Shown here in pieces: positions 1 to 5,165 of a stretch of DNA of 5,359 nt. How positions within the stretch are numbered: the stretch's first letter is position 1; the number at the start of each line of letters is the position of its first letter. The stretch covers positions 1 to 5,359 of the forward strand of contig LKMS01000121.1 in NCBI GenBank assembly GCA_001563965.1, given 5' to 3'. The translations under genes and the position numbers were made by a program. The DNA comes from Haloferacaceae archaeon PL-Br10_E2g29. Its GTDB lineage: Archaea > Halobacteriota > Halobacteria > Halobacteriales > Haloferacaceae. The notes under the pieces are model-generated. The model saw only the letters and a list, made by a program, of their open reading frames with translations, had not been told where the DNA came from and ran no database searches.

Positions 1-662
1 AACGACGTCCACTCGCGAGGCTGGTTTGTCAGTCCGGCCACACGGAGTTCGCCGTCCGCGTCGTCCTCGCTTTCGCGAACCTCGATGCGGCCGTCGGCAA
101 TCTGACTCAGCGTGTTGACCGTCTGGGCGTCGTGGCTGTCTGGGTCGAGCGCGAACACGCCGAGACCGCCGGCGCTGTCGATGCGTGCTGACAGCGTGTG
201 GGCGAACTGGAACAGCGTTCGAAGCTCGACGTACATCGACATCGACGAGAGACTGATCAGGGCGGTTCGCACGCGACCCTCGGATGCTGCTGCATACATC
301 GATTCATACAGCGCCGAAAACCGCATGCCAATCCCCGTGAGATCGTTTTGGGTCGAGACGTATTTTACGGCGATGTCGCTGTCGGCTTGCCCGACTTCTT
401 GGCCCGTACAGTCGACCACGCCGATCTGGTCGGTGTCGAGCGCGGGATACACTTTTTTGCAGGCCTCGAGCAGTCGGTTGCTCGTCATGGTCGTCGAAAT
501 GAACAGCGCGCCCTCACCGCTGTCGGTACCCGAAACCACCATCGACCGGGCGAATTGTTGGGCCTGACTAAACGGCGGCCCCGCAACCAGCACCGTTGTA
601 CCCGGCGCGATTGGAGCCAATGGAATGCCCTCGGCAAACGTGTAGTCGTCTTCTTGACTCAT
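1..662 (-). CDS. RecA-superfamily-like (DUF7504 / HTR-like) signalling partner, 3' end cut by window edge
   Basis: This minus-strand frame begins at ATG 662-660 and stays open for 220 codons to the window edge. The product starts MSQEDDYTFAEGIPL and looks like the haloarchaeal KaiC/RecA-like proteins often annotated as HTR-like or DUF7504. A beta-strand and loop, VLVAGPPFSQAQQ (residues 24-36), sits where Walker A should be, but GK[ST] is replaced by Q33-A34-Q35, so the phosphate-binding Lys is absent. The Walker B region reads TALISLSSMSMY (133-144), with Ile136 at the usual Asp. The visible end, RVAGLTNQPREW (207-218), resembles the C-terminus of this family, so few residues are probably missing. 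The start overlaps the stop of the receiver-GAF gene as ATGA, implying one mRNA and translational coupling. By inference it is a non-ATP-binding signalling adaptor. The family assignment is from memory; the coding call is firm. Confidence 0.85.
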   Translation of the reverse strand, partial: MSQEDDYTFAEGIPLAPIAPGTTVLVAGPPFSQAQQFARSMVVSGTDSGEGALFISTTMTSNRLLEACKKVYPALDTDQIGVVDCTGQEVGQADSDIAVKYVSTQNDLTGIGMRFSALYESMYAAASEGRVRTALISLSSMSMYVELRTLFQFAHTLSARIDSAGGLGVFALDPDSHDAQTVNTLSQIADGRIEVRESEDDADGELRVAGLTNQPREWTS

Positions 663-1576
663 TGTTCACCCCCGTCGACGACAATTTTCGAGTCGAGTCT
701 GGCGTGGAGGATAATCTGCTCCATTGCGAGCGCGGCCAACTCCCGTAGATACGCCTTGTCGTTCGCCGAAAACGTCCGTGTTTTGTCGTCGTACACGCAG
801 AGTGAGCCGATCACGAGTCCCGATGGCGTCACGAGGTTTGCTCCGAGATACGACTGGATTCCGAGGTCGATCAGCCCGCCGCTTCGCGAGGCGAATCGGG
901 GATCTTCGCGCACGTCTTCGACGGCCATGACGTGTTCGTCTTCGAGAATGGTGAACGTACAGATCGAATTTTCGCGATCCATCGTCTCCCAGTCGCGTGC
1001 ATCGCCATAGCAGGCCAGAAACTCCTGGCTGTGTTCGTCGATGATGTTGATCGACGCGATGTCGACCTCGAAATGCGACGCGGCAAGATTCGTAATCCGG
1101 TCGAGTGAGGAACGCAACTCATCGCTATCGAGGTTGTACGAGCGTAGGGCGGCCAGTCGCGAGCCCTCGCTGTCGGGAACGGGATACGAGCGCTGGGCAC
1201 CCGTTTCGATTGTTGTTCGCACCAGTTGCGACAGCCGTTCAACAGCGAACACCGAGCCTTTGCCGACGTACTCGGTCACCGAGCCACGAAACGAATCGGT
1301 ATCGACCGTCTCGGGGTCGACGTCGGTGTAGAGAATACAGCCGGCGTCGGGAGCGACTTCATCGGCTGCGGCGACGACGTCGGCACCCGTCCCGTCAGCC
1401 AGCGAATACTCCGTGATGACGACGGTGGTGTCCGCGGTCAACGCTGATTTGGCCTGTGCAACCGAGCCGGCGGTTTCGATGACCGGTTCGATGTCGGCCA
1501 ACTCGGTTCGGAGGCTCCCAACGGTCTCCTCGCGGGCCGCCGGGTCACCATCAACACAGAGAATTCGGTATGACAT
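659..1576 (-). CDS. Receiver-GAF signalling protein with altered phospho-acceptor site
   Basis: A 305-residue protein read from ATG 1576. A GTG nine bases further upstream is in frame but would start before the predicted transcript. Residues 1-120 form a CheY-like receiver: YRILCVDGDP (D9 and D11 present, G10 where a second acidic residue is common), T84, and K106 in YVGKG. The phospho-acceptor position, three residues before L59 in TEYSLADGTG, is Glu56 instead of Asp. Residues about 145-297 form a GAF domain (SICTFTILEDEHVMAVEDV, then SYLGANLVTPSGLVIGSLCVYDD), the type associated with small-ligand or redox sensing. There is no histidine kinase or DNA-binding domain, so output probably goes through the partner encoded just downstream (ATGA overlap at 659-662). 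Receiver plus GAF identity is clear; the ligand and target are unknown. The Glu may mimic a permanently phosphorylated state. Confidence 0.92.
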   Translation of the reverse strand: MSYRILCVDGDPAAREETVGSLRTELADIEPVIETAGSVAQAKSALTADTTVVITEYSLADGTGADVVAAADEVAPDAGCILYTDVDPETVDTDSFRGSVTEYVGKGSVFAVERLSQLVRTTIETGAQRSYPVPDSEGSRLAALRSYNLDSDELRSSLDRITNLAASHFEVDIASINIIDEHSQEFLACYGDARDWETMDRENSICTFTILEDEHVMAVEDVREDPRFASRSGGLIDLGIQSYLGANLVTPSGLVIGSLCVYDDKTRTFSANDKAYLRELAALAMEQIILHARLDSKIVVDGGEQ

Positions 1577-1602
1577 CGTGCCCACAAAACAACTGGGATG
1601 GG

Positions 1603-1609
1603 TAAATAA
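1603..1609 (-). promoter_or_regulatory. TATA-like box for the receiver-GAF operon
   Basis: On the minus strand this reads TTATTTA, centred about 30 bp upstream of ATG 1576. With the archaeal TATA-to-start spacing of about 26 bp, transcription would begin around 1580, giving an almost leaderless mRNA. This supports ATG 1576 over GTG 1585. No Shine-Dalgarno-like sequence precedes the ATG. Confidence 0.6.
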
Positions 1610-1641
1610 CTACGTGCCACTCGGGTTGCTGTCGGCCATCC

Positions 1642-1669
1642 CGTGTGACAGCCCCACGGTTGTCACGCG
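1642..1669. promoter_or_regulatory. Inverted repeat, possible operator (GTGACA-N10-TGTCAC)
   Basis: The arms CGTGTGACA (1642-1650) and TGTCACGCG (1661-1669) are inverted copies matching at 8 of 9 positions, separated by 10 bp. The site lies about 33 bp upstream of the TATA-like box of the receiver-GAF gene. The spacing of the arms fits a dimeric helix-turn-helix regulator binding on one face of the DNA. No regulator is identified, and a chance dyad cannot be excluded. Confidence 0.35.
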
Positions 1670-1697
1670 ATCGACGACCCGACACCAGACGGCGAAA

Positions 1698-1717
1698 ATA
1701 TGCATGTGTGTGCATAT
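1698..1717. promoter_or_regulatory. Inverted repeat, possible operator (ATATGCA-N6-TGCATAT)
   Basis: A perfect 7-bp inverted repeat, ATATGCA and TGCATAT, with a TGTGTG spacer. It is an AT-rich island in GC-rich surroundings, ending 40 bp before the purF TATA-like box. Its position suits an activator or repressor site for purF, or a shared site for the divergent pair. The adjoining CATATAT could instead be a second, weaker TATA element for purF with a leader of roughly 45 nt. The binding protein is unknown. Confidence 0.4.
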
Positions 1718-1757
1718 ATCGGGCCAACCACACGCGCCAGACAGCACAAACACGGGG

Positions 1758-1763
1758 TTTTTA
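1758..1763 (+). promoter_or_regulatory. TATA-like box for purF
   Basis: TTTTTA is centred about 28 bp before ATG 1789, placing the predicted transcription start within a few bases of the start codon. This favours a leaderless mRNA and the ATG at 1789 over the in-frame GTG at 1768, which would lie upstream of the transcript. Confidence 0.55.
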
Positions 1764-1788
1764 GCCGGTGGCTCGCGTACGGGTAGTT

Positions 1789-3306
1789 ATGGAATCCGGC
1801 CGGGAGTCTCCCCGCCAGCTGGCCGACGGACCGACCGAAAAATGCGGCGTTGTCGGCATCGCGCTGGCCGACCGTGCGGTCGCCCGCCCGCTTTACTACT
1901 CGTTGTACGCGCTGCAACACCGGGGCCAGGAGTCCGCGGGTATCGTCACGCACGATGGCTTCCAACAACACAGCCACGTCGAGATGGGCCTCGTTGGCGA
2001 CGCGTTCACCGCGGCCGACCTCGAATCGCTCAACGGCTCGACGGGCATCGGCCACGTTCGCTACCCGACCGAGGGCAGCATCAACGCCTGCTGTGCCCAG
2101 CCGTTTTCGGTCTCGTTCAAATCCGGCTCACTCGGACTCTCGCACAACGGAAACCTCGTCAACGCCACCGAAATCCGCGACGAACTGGCGAATCTCGGTC
2201 ACGCATTCACCTCCGATGGCGACACGGAGGTCATCGCCCACGACATCGCGCGCAACTTGCTCGACGAGGACCTCATTCGGGCGGTCAAACACACGATGGA
2301 GCGCATCCACGGCTCGTACTCGCTGACAATCATGCACGACGACGTCGTTCTCGGCGTCCGCGACCCGCAAGGAAACCGGCCGCTGTGTCTCGGTAAACTC
2401 GATGACGGCTATGTGCTCGCCTCCGAATCGGTCGTGATCGACACGCTCGATGGCGAACTGATACGCGACGTTCGCCCCGGCGAACTCATCGTGCTGAACG
2501 GCGACGGCTCGGGATACGACTCGTATCAACTCATCTCGAACGACCATACGGCCCACTGCTTTTTTGAACACGTCTACTTTGCCCGCCCCGACTCCGTCAT
2601 CGACGACAGCCTCGTCTACGAGGTTCGCCGAACGCTCGGTGGCAAGCTCTGGGAGGAAAGCGGCATCGAGACCGACGTGGTGTTACCCGTTCCCGACTCG
2701 GGCCGTGCGTTCGCCTCGGGCTATGCGGATGCGGCCAACGAGACGACCGCCGACGGCGAGCCACGCGCCAAAGACGACGCGGGCGTTGAGTTCGCCGAGG
2801 GACTGATGAAAAACCGCTACGTCGGCCGAACGTTCATCATGCCGACCCAGGACGAGCGCGAGCGCGCCGTCCGGCTCAAACTCAATCCGATCAAAAGCAC
2901 GATTGAGGGGAAAACGGTCACCATTATTGACGACTCCATCGTTCGAGGAACCACCTCGAACCAGCTCGTCCGGCTGCTCAAAGACGCCGGGGCCGAGGAA
3001 GTTCACATGCGCGTTGGCTCGCCACCGATCGTCGCACCCTGCTACATGGGGATCAACATGGCGACGCGCGACGAACTCATTGCTGCAAACAAATCGGTCG
3101 ACGAAATCCGCCAGGAAATCGGTGCGGACAGTCTCGCGTACCTGTCGATCGACGCCATTGCCGAGAGTCTCGACAGCGAACGTCACGACCTGTGTCTGGG
3201 TTGTGTCACTGGCGAGTATCCGTTCGATATCGACGGCGAGACGGCCGACCGTGCCGTCGAGCGGCCCGTTATCGGCGAAAAACAGCCGTTTGCGGCCGAC
3301 GACTGA
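1789..3306 (+). CDS. purF: Amidophosphoribosyltransferase (glutamine PRPP amidotransferase)
   Basis: A 505-residue enzyme that transfers the glutamine amide nitrogen to PRPP to make 5-phosphoribosylamine, the first committed step of purine synthesis. The N-terminal Ntn glutaminase domain has catalytic Cys19 in EKCGVVGI behind an 18-residue propeptide expected to be removed. It also has YALQHRGQESAGI, Arg91 in HVRYPTEGS and Asn120-Gly121 in SHNGN. The C-terminal phosphoribosyltransferase domain has the PRPP loop VTIIDDSIVRGTT (377-389). Four cysteines match the iron-sulfur ligands of the Bacillus-type enzyme: C257 (HCFFEHVYFARPDS), C418 (APCYMGI), and C469 and C472 (CLGCVTGEYP). The length is normal for the family. 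The in-frame GTG at 1768 was rejected because the TATA-like box at 1758-1763 predicts a leaderless start at 1789. The gene is divergent from the signalling pair and followed by a separately promoted cupredoxin gene. It appears intact. Confidence 0.97.
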   Translation: MESGRESPRQLADGPTEKCGVVGIALADRAVARPLYYSLYALQHRGQESAGIVTHDGFQQHSHVEMGLVGDAFTAADLESLNGSTGIGHVRYPTEGSINACCAQPFSVSFKSGSLGLSHNGNLVNATEIRDELANLGHAFTSDGDTEVIAHDIARNLLDEDLIRAVKHTMERIHGSYSLTIMHDDVVLGVRDPQGNRPLCLGKLDDGYVLASESVVIDTLDGELIRDVRPGELIVLNGDGSGYDSYQLISNDHTAHCFFEHVYFARPDSVIDDSLVYEVRRTLGGKLWEESGIETDVVLPVPDSGRAFASGYADAANETTADGEPRAKDDAGVEFAEGLMKNRYVGRTFIMPTQDERERAVRLKLNPIKSTIEGKTVTIIDDSIVRGTTSNQLVRLLKDAGAEEVHMRVGSPPIVAPCYMGINMATRDELIAANKSVDEIRQEIGADSLAYLSIDAIAESLDSERHDLCLGCVTGEYPFDIDGETADRAVERPVIGEKQPFAADD

Positions 3307-3350
3307 GCCGACACTGTTCGCGACGCAGTCGTCACCGGTTTCAGTTGGAC

Positions 3351-3356
3351 TTATTT
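3351..3356 (+). promoter_or_regulatory. TATA-like box for the halocyanin gene
   Basis: TTATTT is centred about 26 bp before ATG 3379, giving a predicted leaderless start. It lies in the 72-bp gap after the purF stop and suggests independent transcription of the cupredoxin gene. I see no strong terminator between the two genes, so read-through from purF remains possible. Confidence 0.55.
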
Positions 3357-3378
3357 CCCTGCCCTCGTACGGTCGATT

Positions 3379-4053
3379 ATGAGCGAGTCACCAGGCGGAC
3401 CGATCGGCCGGCGCGATCTGCTTCGTGTAGGCGTCGGTCTCGGCGCAGCGGCCGCGGTTGGACAGCCCGTCGCCGCAGAGGACGACCCGTATGACGGCTG
3501 GTTCGACGATGTCGAGAACTTCGAAGGAACCGTCGATTTCAGCGGCGAAGAGACCGTTGAGGTCGTTGTTGGCGCGGGCGACGATGGATTGTTGTTCGAA
3601 CCGCCAGCCGTTCAGGTCGACCCGGACACCACGGTCGTCTGGGAGTGGAGCGGCGAGGGCGGCGACCACAACGTCGCCGAAGAGGACGACGTGTTCCGCA
3701 GCGAAACCGTCTCCGACGAGGGTCATACGTTCGAACACGAGTTCACCGAGGACGACGACGGCGAAATATACCGCTACGTCTGTACGCCACACGAAGGCGT
3801 GAATATGCTCGGCGCGGTCGCCGTCGGCGACGTCATCGAGGACACTATCGGCGAAAACGGCAATGGTAACGGTAACGGCGACGACGAAACTGACCAAACC
3901 GGCGGCGGGGTGTTTGATCTCTTCCCGACCCAGCCACTGTCGACCGAGGGGGCGTTGGCCACGGTCGGTGGCGTGATTCTGTTTGCGCTGCTCTCACCGC
4001 TCTTTTTTGCCCTGGTGCTGAAGTACGTCTACGAGGACGACCGGCCACAGTAA
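3379..4053 (+). CDS. Halocyanin-like blue copper protein, Tat-exported, with C-terminal membrane anchor
   Basis: A 224-residue predicted electron carrier on the outer face of the membrane. A twin-arginine signal, GRRDLLRVGVGLGAAAAVG (residues 10-28), precedes a likely cleavage near A32-A33. The cupredoxin domain (about 45-150) has the full type 1 copper set: H97 in GGDHNV, then C135, H138 and M143 in YVCTPHEGVNM (C-x2-H-x4-M). It is followed by a low-complexity linker, GNGNGNGDDETDQ (161-173), and a hydrophobic helix (about 191-214) ending KYVYEDDRPQ. The mature protein is therefore probably tethered by its C-terminus; there is no lipobox Cys near the signal. By family knowledge halocyanins shuttle electrons to terminal oxidases. 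It is convergent with the DUF420 gene, which is consistent with a respiratory role. The exact redox partner is unknown. The start is set by the TATA-like box 26 bp upstream. Confidence 0.93.
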   Translation: MSESPGGPIGRRDLLRVGVGLGAAAAVGQPVAAEDDPYDGWFDDVENFEGTVDFSGEETVEVVVGAGDDGLLFEPPAVQVDPDTTVVWEWSGEGGDHNVAEEDDVFRSETVSDEGHTFEHEFTEDDDGEIYRYVCTPHEGVNMLGAVAVGDVIEDTIGENGNGNGNGDDETDQTGGGVFDLFPTQPLSTEGALATVGGVILFALLSPLFFALVLKYVYEDDRPQ

Positions 4054-4068
4054 CCGAACGCGTGTCGC

Positions 4069-4073
4069 TTTTT
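4069..4073 (+). terminator. Possible archaeal T-tract terminator after the halocyanin gene
   Basis: A TTTTT run begins 16 bp after the halocyanin stop codon, within the 22-bp gap between two convergent genes. Archaeal RNA polymerase can terminate at short U-tracts without a hairpin, so this is a plausible end for the plus-strand transcript. It is short, and there is no corresponding T-run for the opposing transcript in the gap. Confidence 0.4.
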
Positions 4074-4075
4074 GC

Positions 4076-4633
4076 TCAGTAGAGGACGTACAGAAACACG
4101 TAGACGCCGATTCCGAGCGCAAACGAAACCACCCAGAGCACCGCGGCAATCTGGCCGACGCTTCGGTGCCGCGTCATGTAGAGCTCCTCCACGGGCCGGG
4201 TTATCGCCAGCAGCAGGACGTAAAACAGCAAGGGTACACAGCAGACTGCCAGCAGAATGTGAACCGCGAGCATCGGAAGGTAGACGAACTGCTCGATGAC
4301 TGCCGGGCCGGTGAACGGTTCTGGCCCTTCGAGACTGACACGGTAAAGATAAAACACTAAAAAGAGGGTGAACAGCGCGAACGAGACGAGCATGAACGCA
4401 CGGTGGCGGTCGATGTTGTTTCGACGAATCGCGCGCCAGCCGGCGACGATGGTCACGATCGCGGTGGCGCTGAGAACGACGTTGAGATGTGGGATCAGTG
4501 CAATGAGTGACTCGTTTCGCGGGAGCAACCCGTCGGGAACGACGCCGCCGACCGCACCGAAAATCGCGCCGAGCGAGACGAGACTCAACACGGCAGTGAG
4601 CAACGGCACCTGATTTCGAAGCGCAACAGCCAT
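4076..4633 (-). CDS. DUF420 family five-helix membrane protein, possible cytochrome oxidase assembly factor
   Basis: A 185-residue integral membrane protein starting MAVALRNQVPLLTAVLS. Five hydrophobic helices lie at about residues 10-31, 44-66, 80-97, 117-142 and 160-183. Histidines H49 (IPHLN), H77 (DRHRAFM), H125 (AVHILLA) and H156 (TRHR) sit at or near helix ends, the pattern of DUF420 proteins. From memory, the Bacillus DUF420 member YozB (CtaK) is linked to cytochrome c oxidase maturation at the copper site; whether that holds here is inference. Upstream in-frame starts at 4666 and 4744 add an Arg- and Pro-rich, non-hydrophobic extension unlike the family, so I chose ATG 4633. A weak TTTT at about 4659-4662 gives suitable leaderless spacing. 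The gene converges on the halocyanin gene with a 22-bp gap, supporting a respiratory context. Confidence 0.87.
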   Translation of the reverse strand: MAVALRNQVPLLTAVLSLVSLGAIFGAVGGVVPDGLLPRNESLIALIPHLNVVLSATAIVTIVAGWRAIRRNNIDRHRAFMLVSFALFTLFLVFYLYRVSLEGPEPFTGPAVIEQFVYLPMLAVHILLAVCCVPLLFYVLLLAITRPVEELYMTRHRSVGQIAAVLWVVSFALGIGVYVFLYVLY

Positions 4634-4656
4634 ATCGGTACTCGGTGGTGGAGGAT

Positions 4657-4663
4657 CGAAAAC
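4657..4663 (-). promoter_or_regulatory. Weak TATA-like box for the DUF420 gene
   Basis: On the minus strand this reads GTTTTCG, centred about 27 bp upstream of ATG 4633. The spacing is right for a leaderless archaeal start but the match is poor. It is offered mainly as support for the shorter start; a promoter further upstream and the start at 4666 remain possible. Confidence 0.25.
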
Positions 4664-4790
4664 CATTCGTTTGGCGGGGAGTCGACACCGAGGGGCCCAA
4701 CCTTTGTGACGTGGTACGCGTCGTTGACGACCGCGAAAACCCACAGCCGGCTATGCGAAACGCCGCCACGGCCCTCGCAAAAGAAAGGGC

Positions 4791-4796
4791 TTTTAA
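4791..4796 (+). promoter_or_regulatory. TATA-like box for tRNA-Leu
   Basis: TTTTAA, within GCTTTTAATGAA, is a good archaeal TATA match centred about 54 bp before the mature tRNA 5' end. It predicts a start near 4820 and a 5' leader of roughly 28 nt to be removed by RNase P. It lies in the spacer between the divergent DUF420 and tRNA genes. Confidence 0.55.
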
Positions 4797-4847
4797 TGAA
4801 CCCCCGTAAAGAACAGATGCGCGAAAGCGACACAAAACACACGACGA

Positions 4848-4932
4848 GCGTGGGTAGCCAAGCCAGGCCAACGGCGCAGCGTTGAGGGCGCTGTCCTGTA
4901 GAGGTCCGCCGGTTCAAATCCGGTCCCACGCA
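4848..4932 (+). tRNA. tRNA-Leu(GAG)
   Basis: An 85-nt type II tRNA that folds completely. The acceptor stem is GCGTGGG (4848-4854) with CCCACGC (4925-4931) and discriminator A4932. The D-stem is GCC/GGC. The anticodon stem is CAGCG/CGCTG with loop TTGAGGG, giving anticodon GAG at 4884-4886 (reads CUC and CUU). The long variable arm contains CCT-GTAG-AGG. The T-arm is GCCGG-TTCAAAT-CCGGT, the first pair being G-U. The long variable arm and A73 fit leucine. There is no intron and CCA is not encoded, so it must be added after transcription. No copy of its 3' end is seen elsewhere in the window, so there is no sign of an integrated element here. Confidence 0.96.
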
Positions 4933-4939
4933 TCGTACG

Positions 4940-4954
4940 GGTGGCTCCGCCACC
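4940..4954. repeat. Hairpin 1 downstream of tRNA-Leu
   Basis: GGTGGC-TCC-GCCACC, a perfect 6-bp stem with a 3-nt loop, starts 8 nt after the tRNA 3' end. It could mark the trailer processing or termination region of the tRNA transcript. No T-run follows, so it is not a classical terminator. Confidence 0.5.
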
Positions 4955-4958
4955 TATT

Positions 4959-4983
4959 GGCGAGCGGGCGACGCCCGCGAGCC
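4959..4983. repeat. Hairpin 2 with tandem G-A mismatches
   Basis: GGC-GA-GCGGGC, loop GAC, then GCCCGC-GA-GCC. A perfect 6-bp GC stem (4964-4969 with 4973-4978) and an outer 3-bp stem flank two adjacent G-A/A-G oppositions, which in RNA form sheared tandem pairs. There is no 3-nt bulge, so it is not a standard kink-turn. The structure is seen directly in the sequence; the function is unknown. Confidence 0.5.
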
Positions 4984-4992
4984 TCGATGCTC

Positions 4993-5015
4993 GGTGTTGT
5001 CTCTACGACAGCACC
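4993..5015. repeat. Hairpin 3 downstream of tRNA-Leu
   Basis: GGTGTTGTC-TCTAC-GACAGCACC, a 9-bp stem with one G-U pair and a 5-nt loop. It is the third inverted repeat within 76 bp. The G-U pair means it is stronger as plus-strand RNA than as a DNA dyad, hinting at an RNA role; this remains inference. Confidence 0.45.
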
Positions 5016-5135
5016 CACGCACAATTCTACGGAACACAAAACCAGTGAGCGACTGCCGTGTTGTCTCCGCGCTGGGAAACTTTAGGGTGACAGCATCACG
5101 CTGGCGGCGCACGTGGCGCGATCACCACTGAAGAG

Positions 5136-5140
5136 TTAAA
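5136..5140 (+). promoter_or_regulatory. TATA-like box for the MBF1-like gene
   Basis: TTAAA, within GAGTTAAACA, is centred about 28 bp before ATG 5166, predicting a nearly leaderless transcript. GGTGAG at 5158-5163 resembles a Shine-Dalgarno motif but lies only 2 nt from the ATG, too close to work as one. Confidence 0.55.
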
Positions 5141-5165
5141 CATCCATCCACCCAACTGGTGAGAT

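Noticed and set aside
198..1010. Long plus-strand open frame of 270 codons antisense to the signalling pair
   Set aside because: It crosses the junction of two well-supported minus-strand genes, is rich in Arg and Ser with no recognisable domain, and is a typical shadow in GC-rich haloarchaeal DNA.
2683..3186. Minus-strand open frame of 167 codons opposite purF
   Set aside because: It is an antisense shadow of the conserved phosphoribosyltransferase domain and has no motif of its own.
3309..3331. Possible hairpin terminator after purF
   Set aside because: The stem requires a two-base bulge and a nine-base loop and has no T-run; too weak to call.
3388..3897. Minus-strand open frame of 169 codons opposite the halocyanin gene
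   Set aside because: It is fully antisense to a gene with clear copper ligands and a signal peptide; the Val- and Ala-rich product is the usual antisense of Asp/Glu-rich coding sequence.
4634..4744. N-terminal extension of the DUF420 protein from starts at 4744 or 4666
   Set aside because: The extra residues are Arg/Pro-rich and unlike a membrane protein N-terminus; the first hydrophobic helix follows naturally from the ATG at 4633. The 4666 start is not fully excluded.
4029..4871. Minus-strand open frame of 280 codons
   Set aside because: It overlaps the tRNA, the DUF420 gene in another frame and the end of the halocyanin gene, and its product is Arg/Ser-rich with no family resemblance.
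4911..4932. tRNA 3' end as an integration (att) site
   Set aside because: No repeat of the tRNA 3' segment and no integrase or mobile gene is visible in the window; the downstream genes look like core chromosome.
4882..5085. Small plus-strand open frame overlapping the tRNA and the hairpin spacer
   Set aside because: It starts inside the tRNA, has no promoter or ribosome site of its own, and its codons cross all three hairpins; there is no protein motif.
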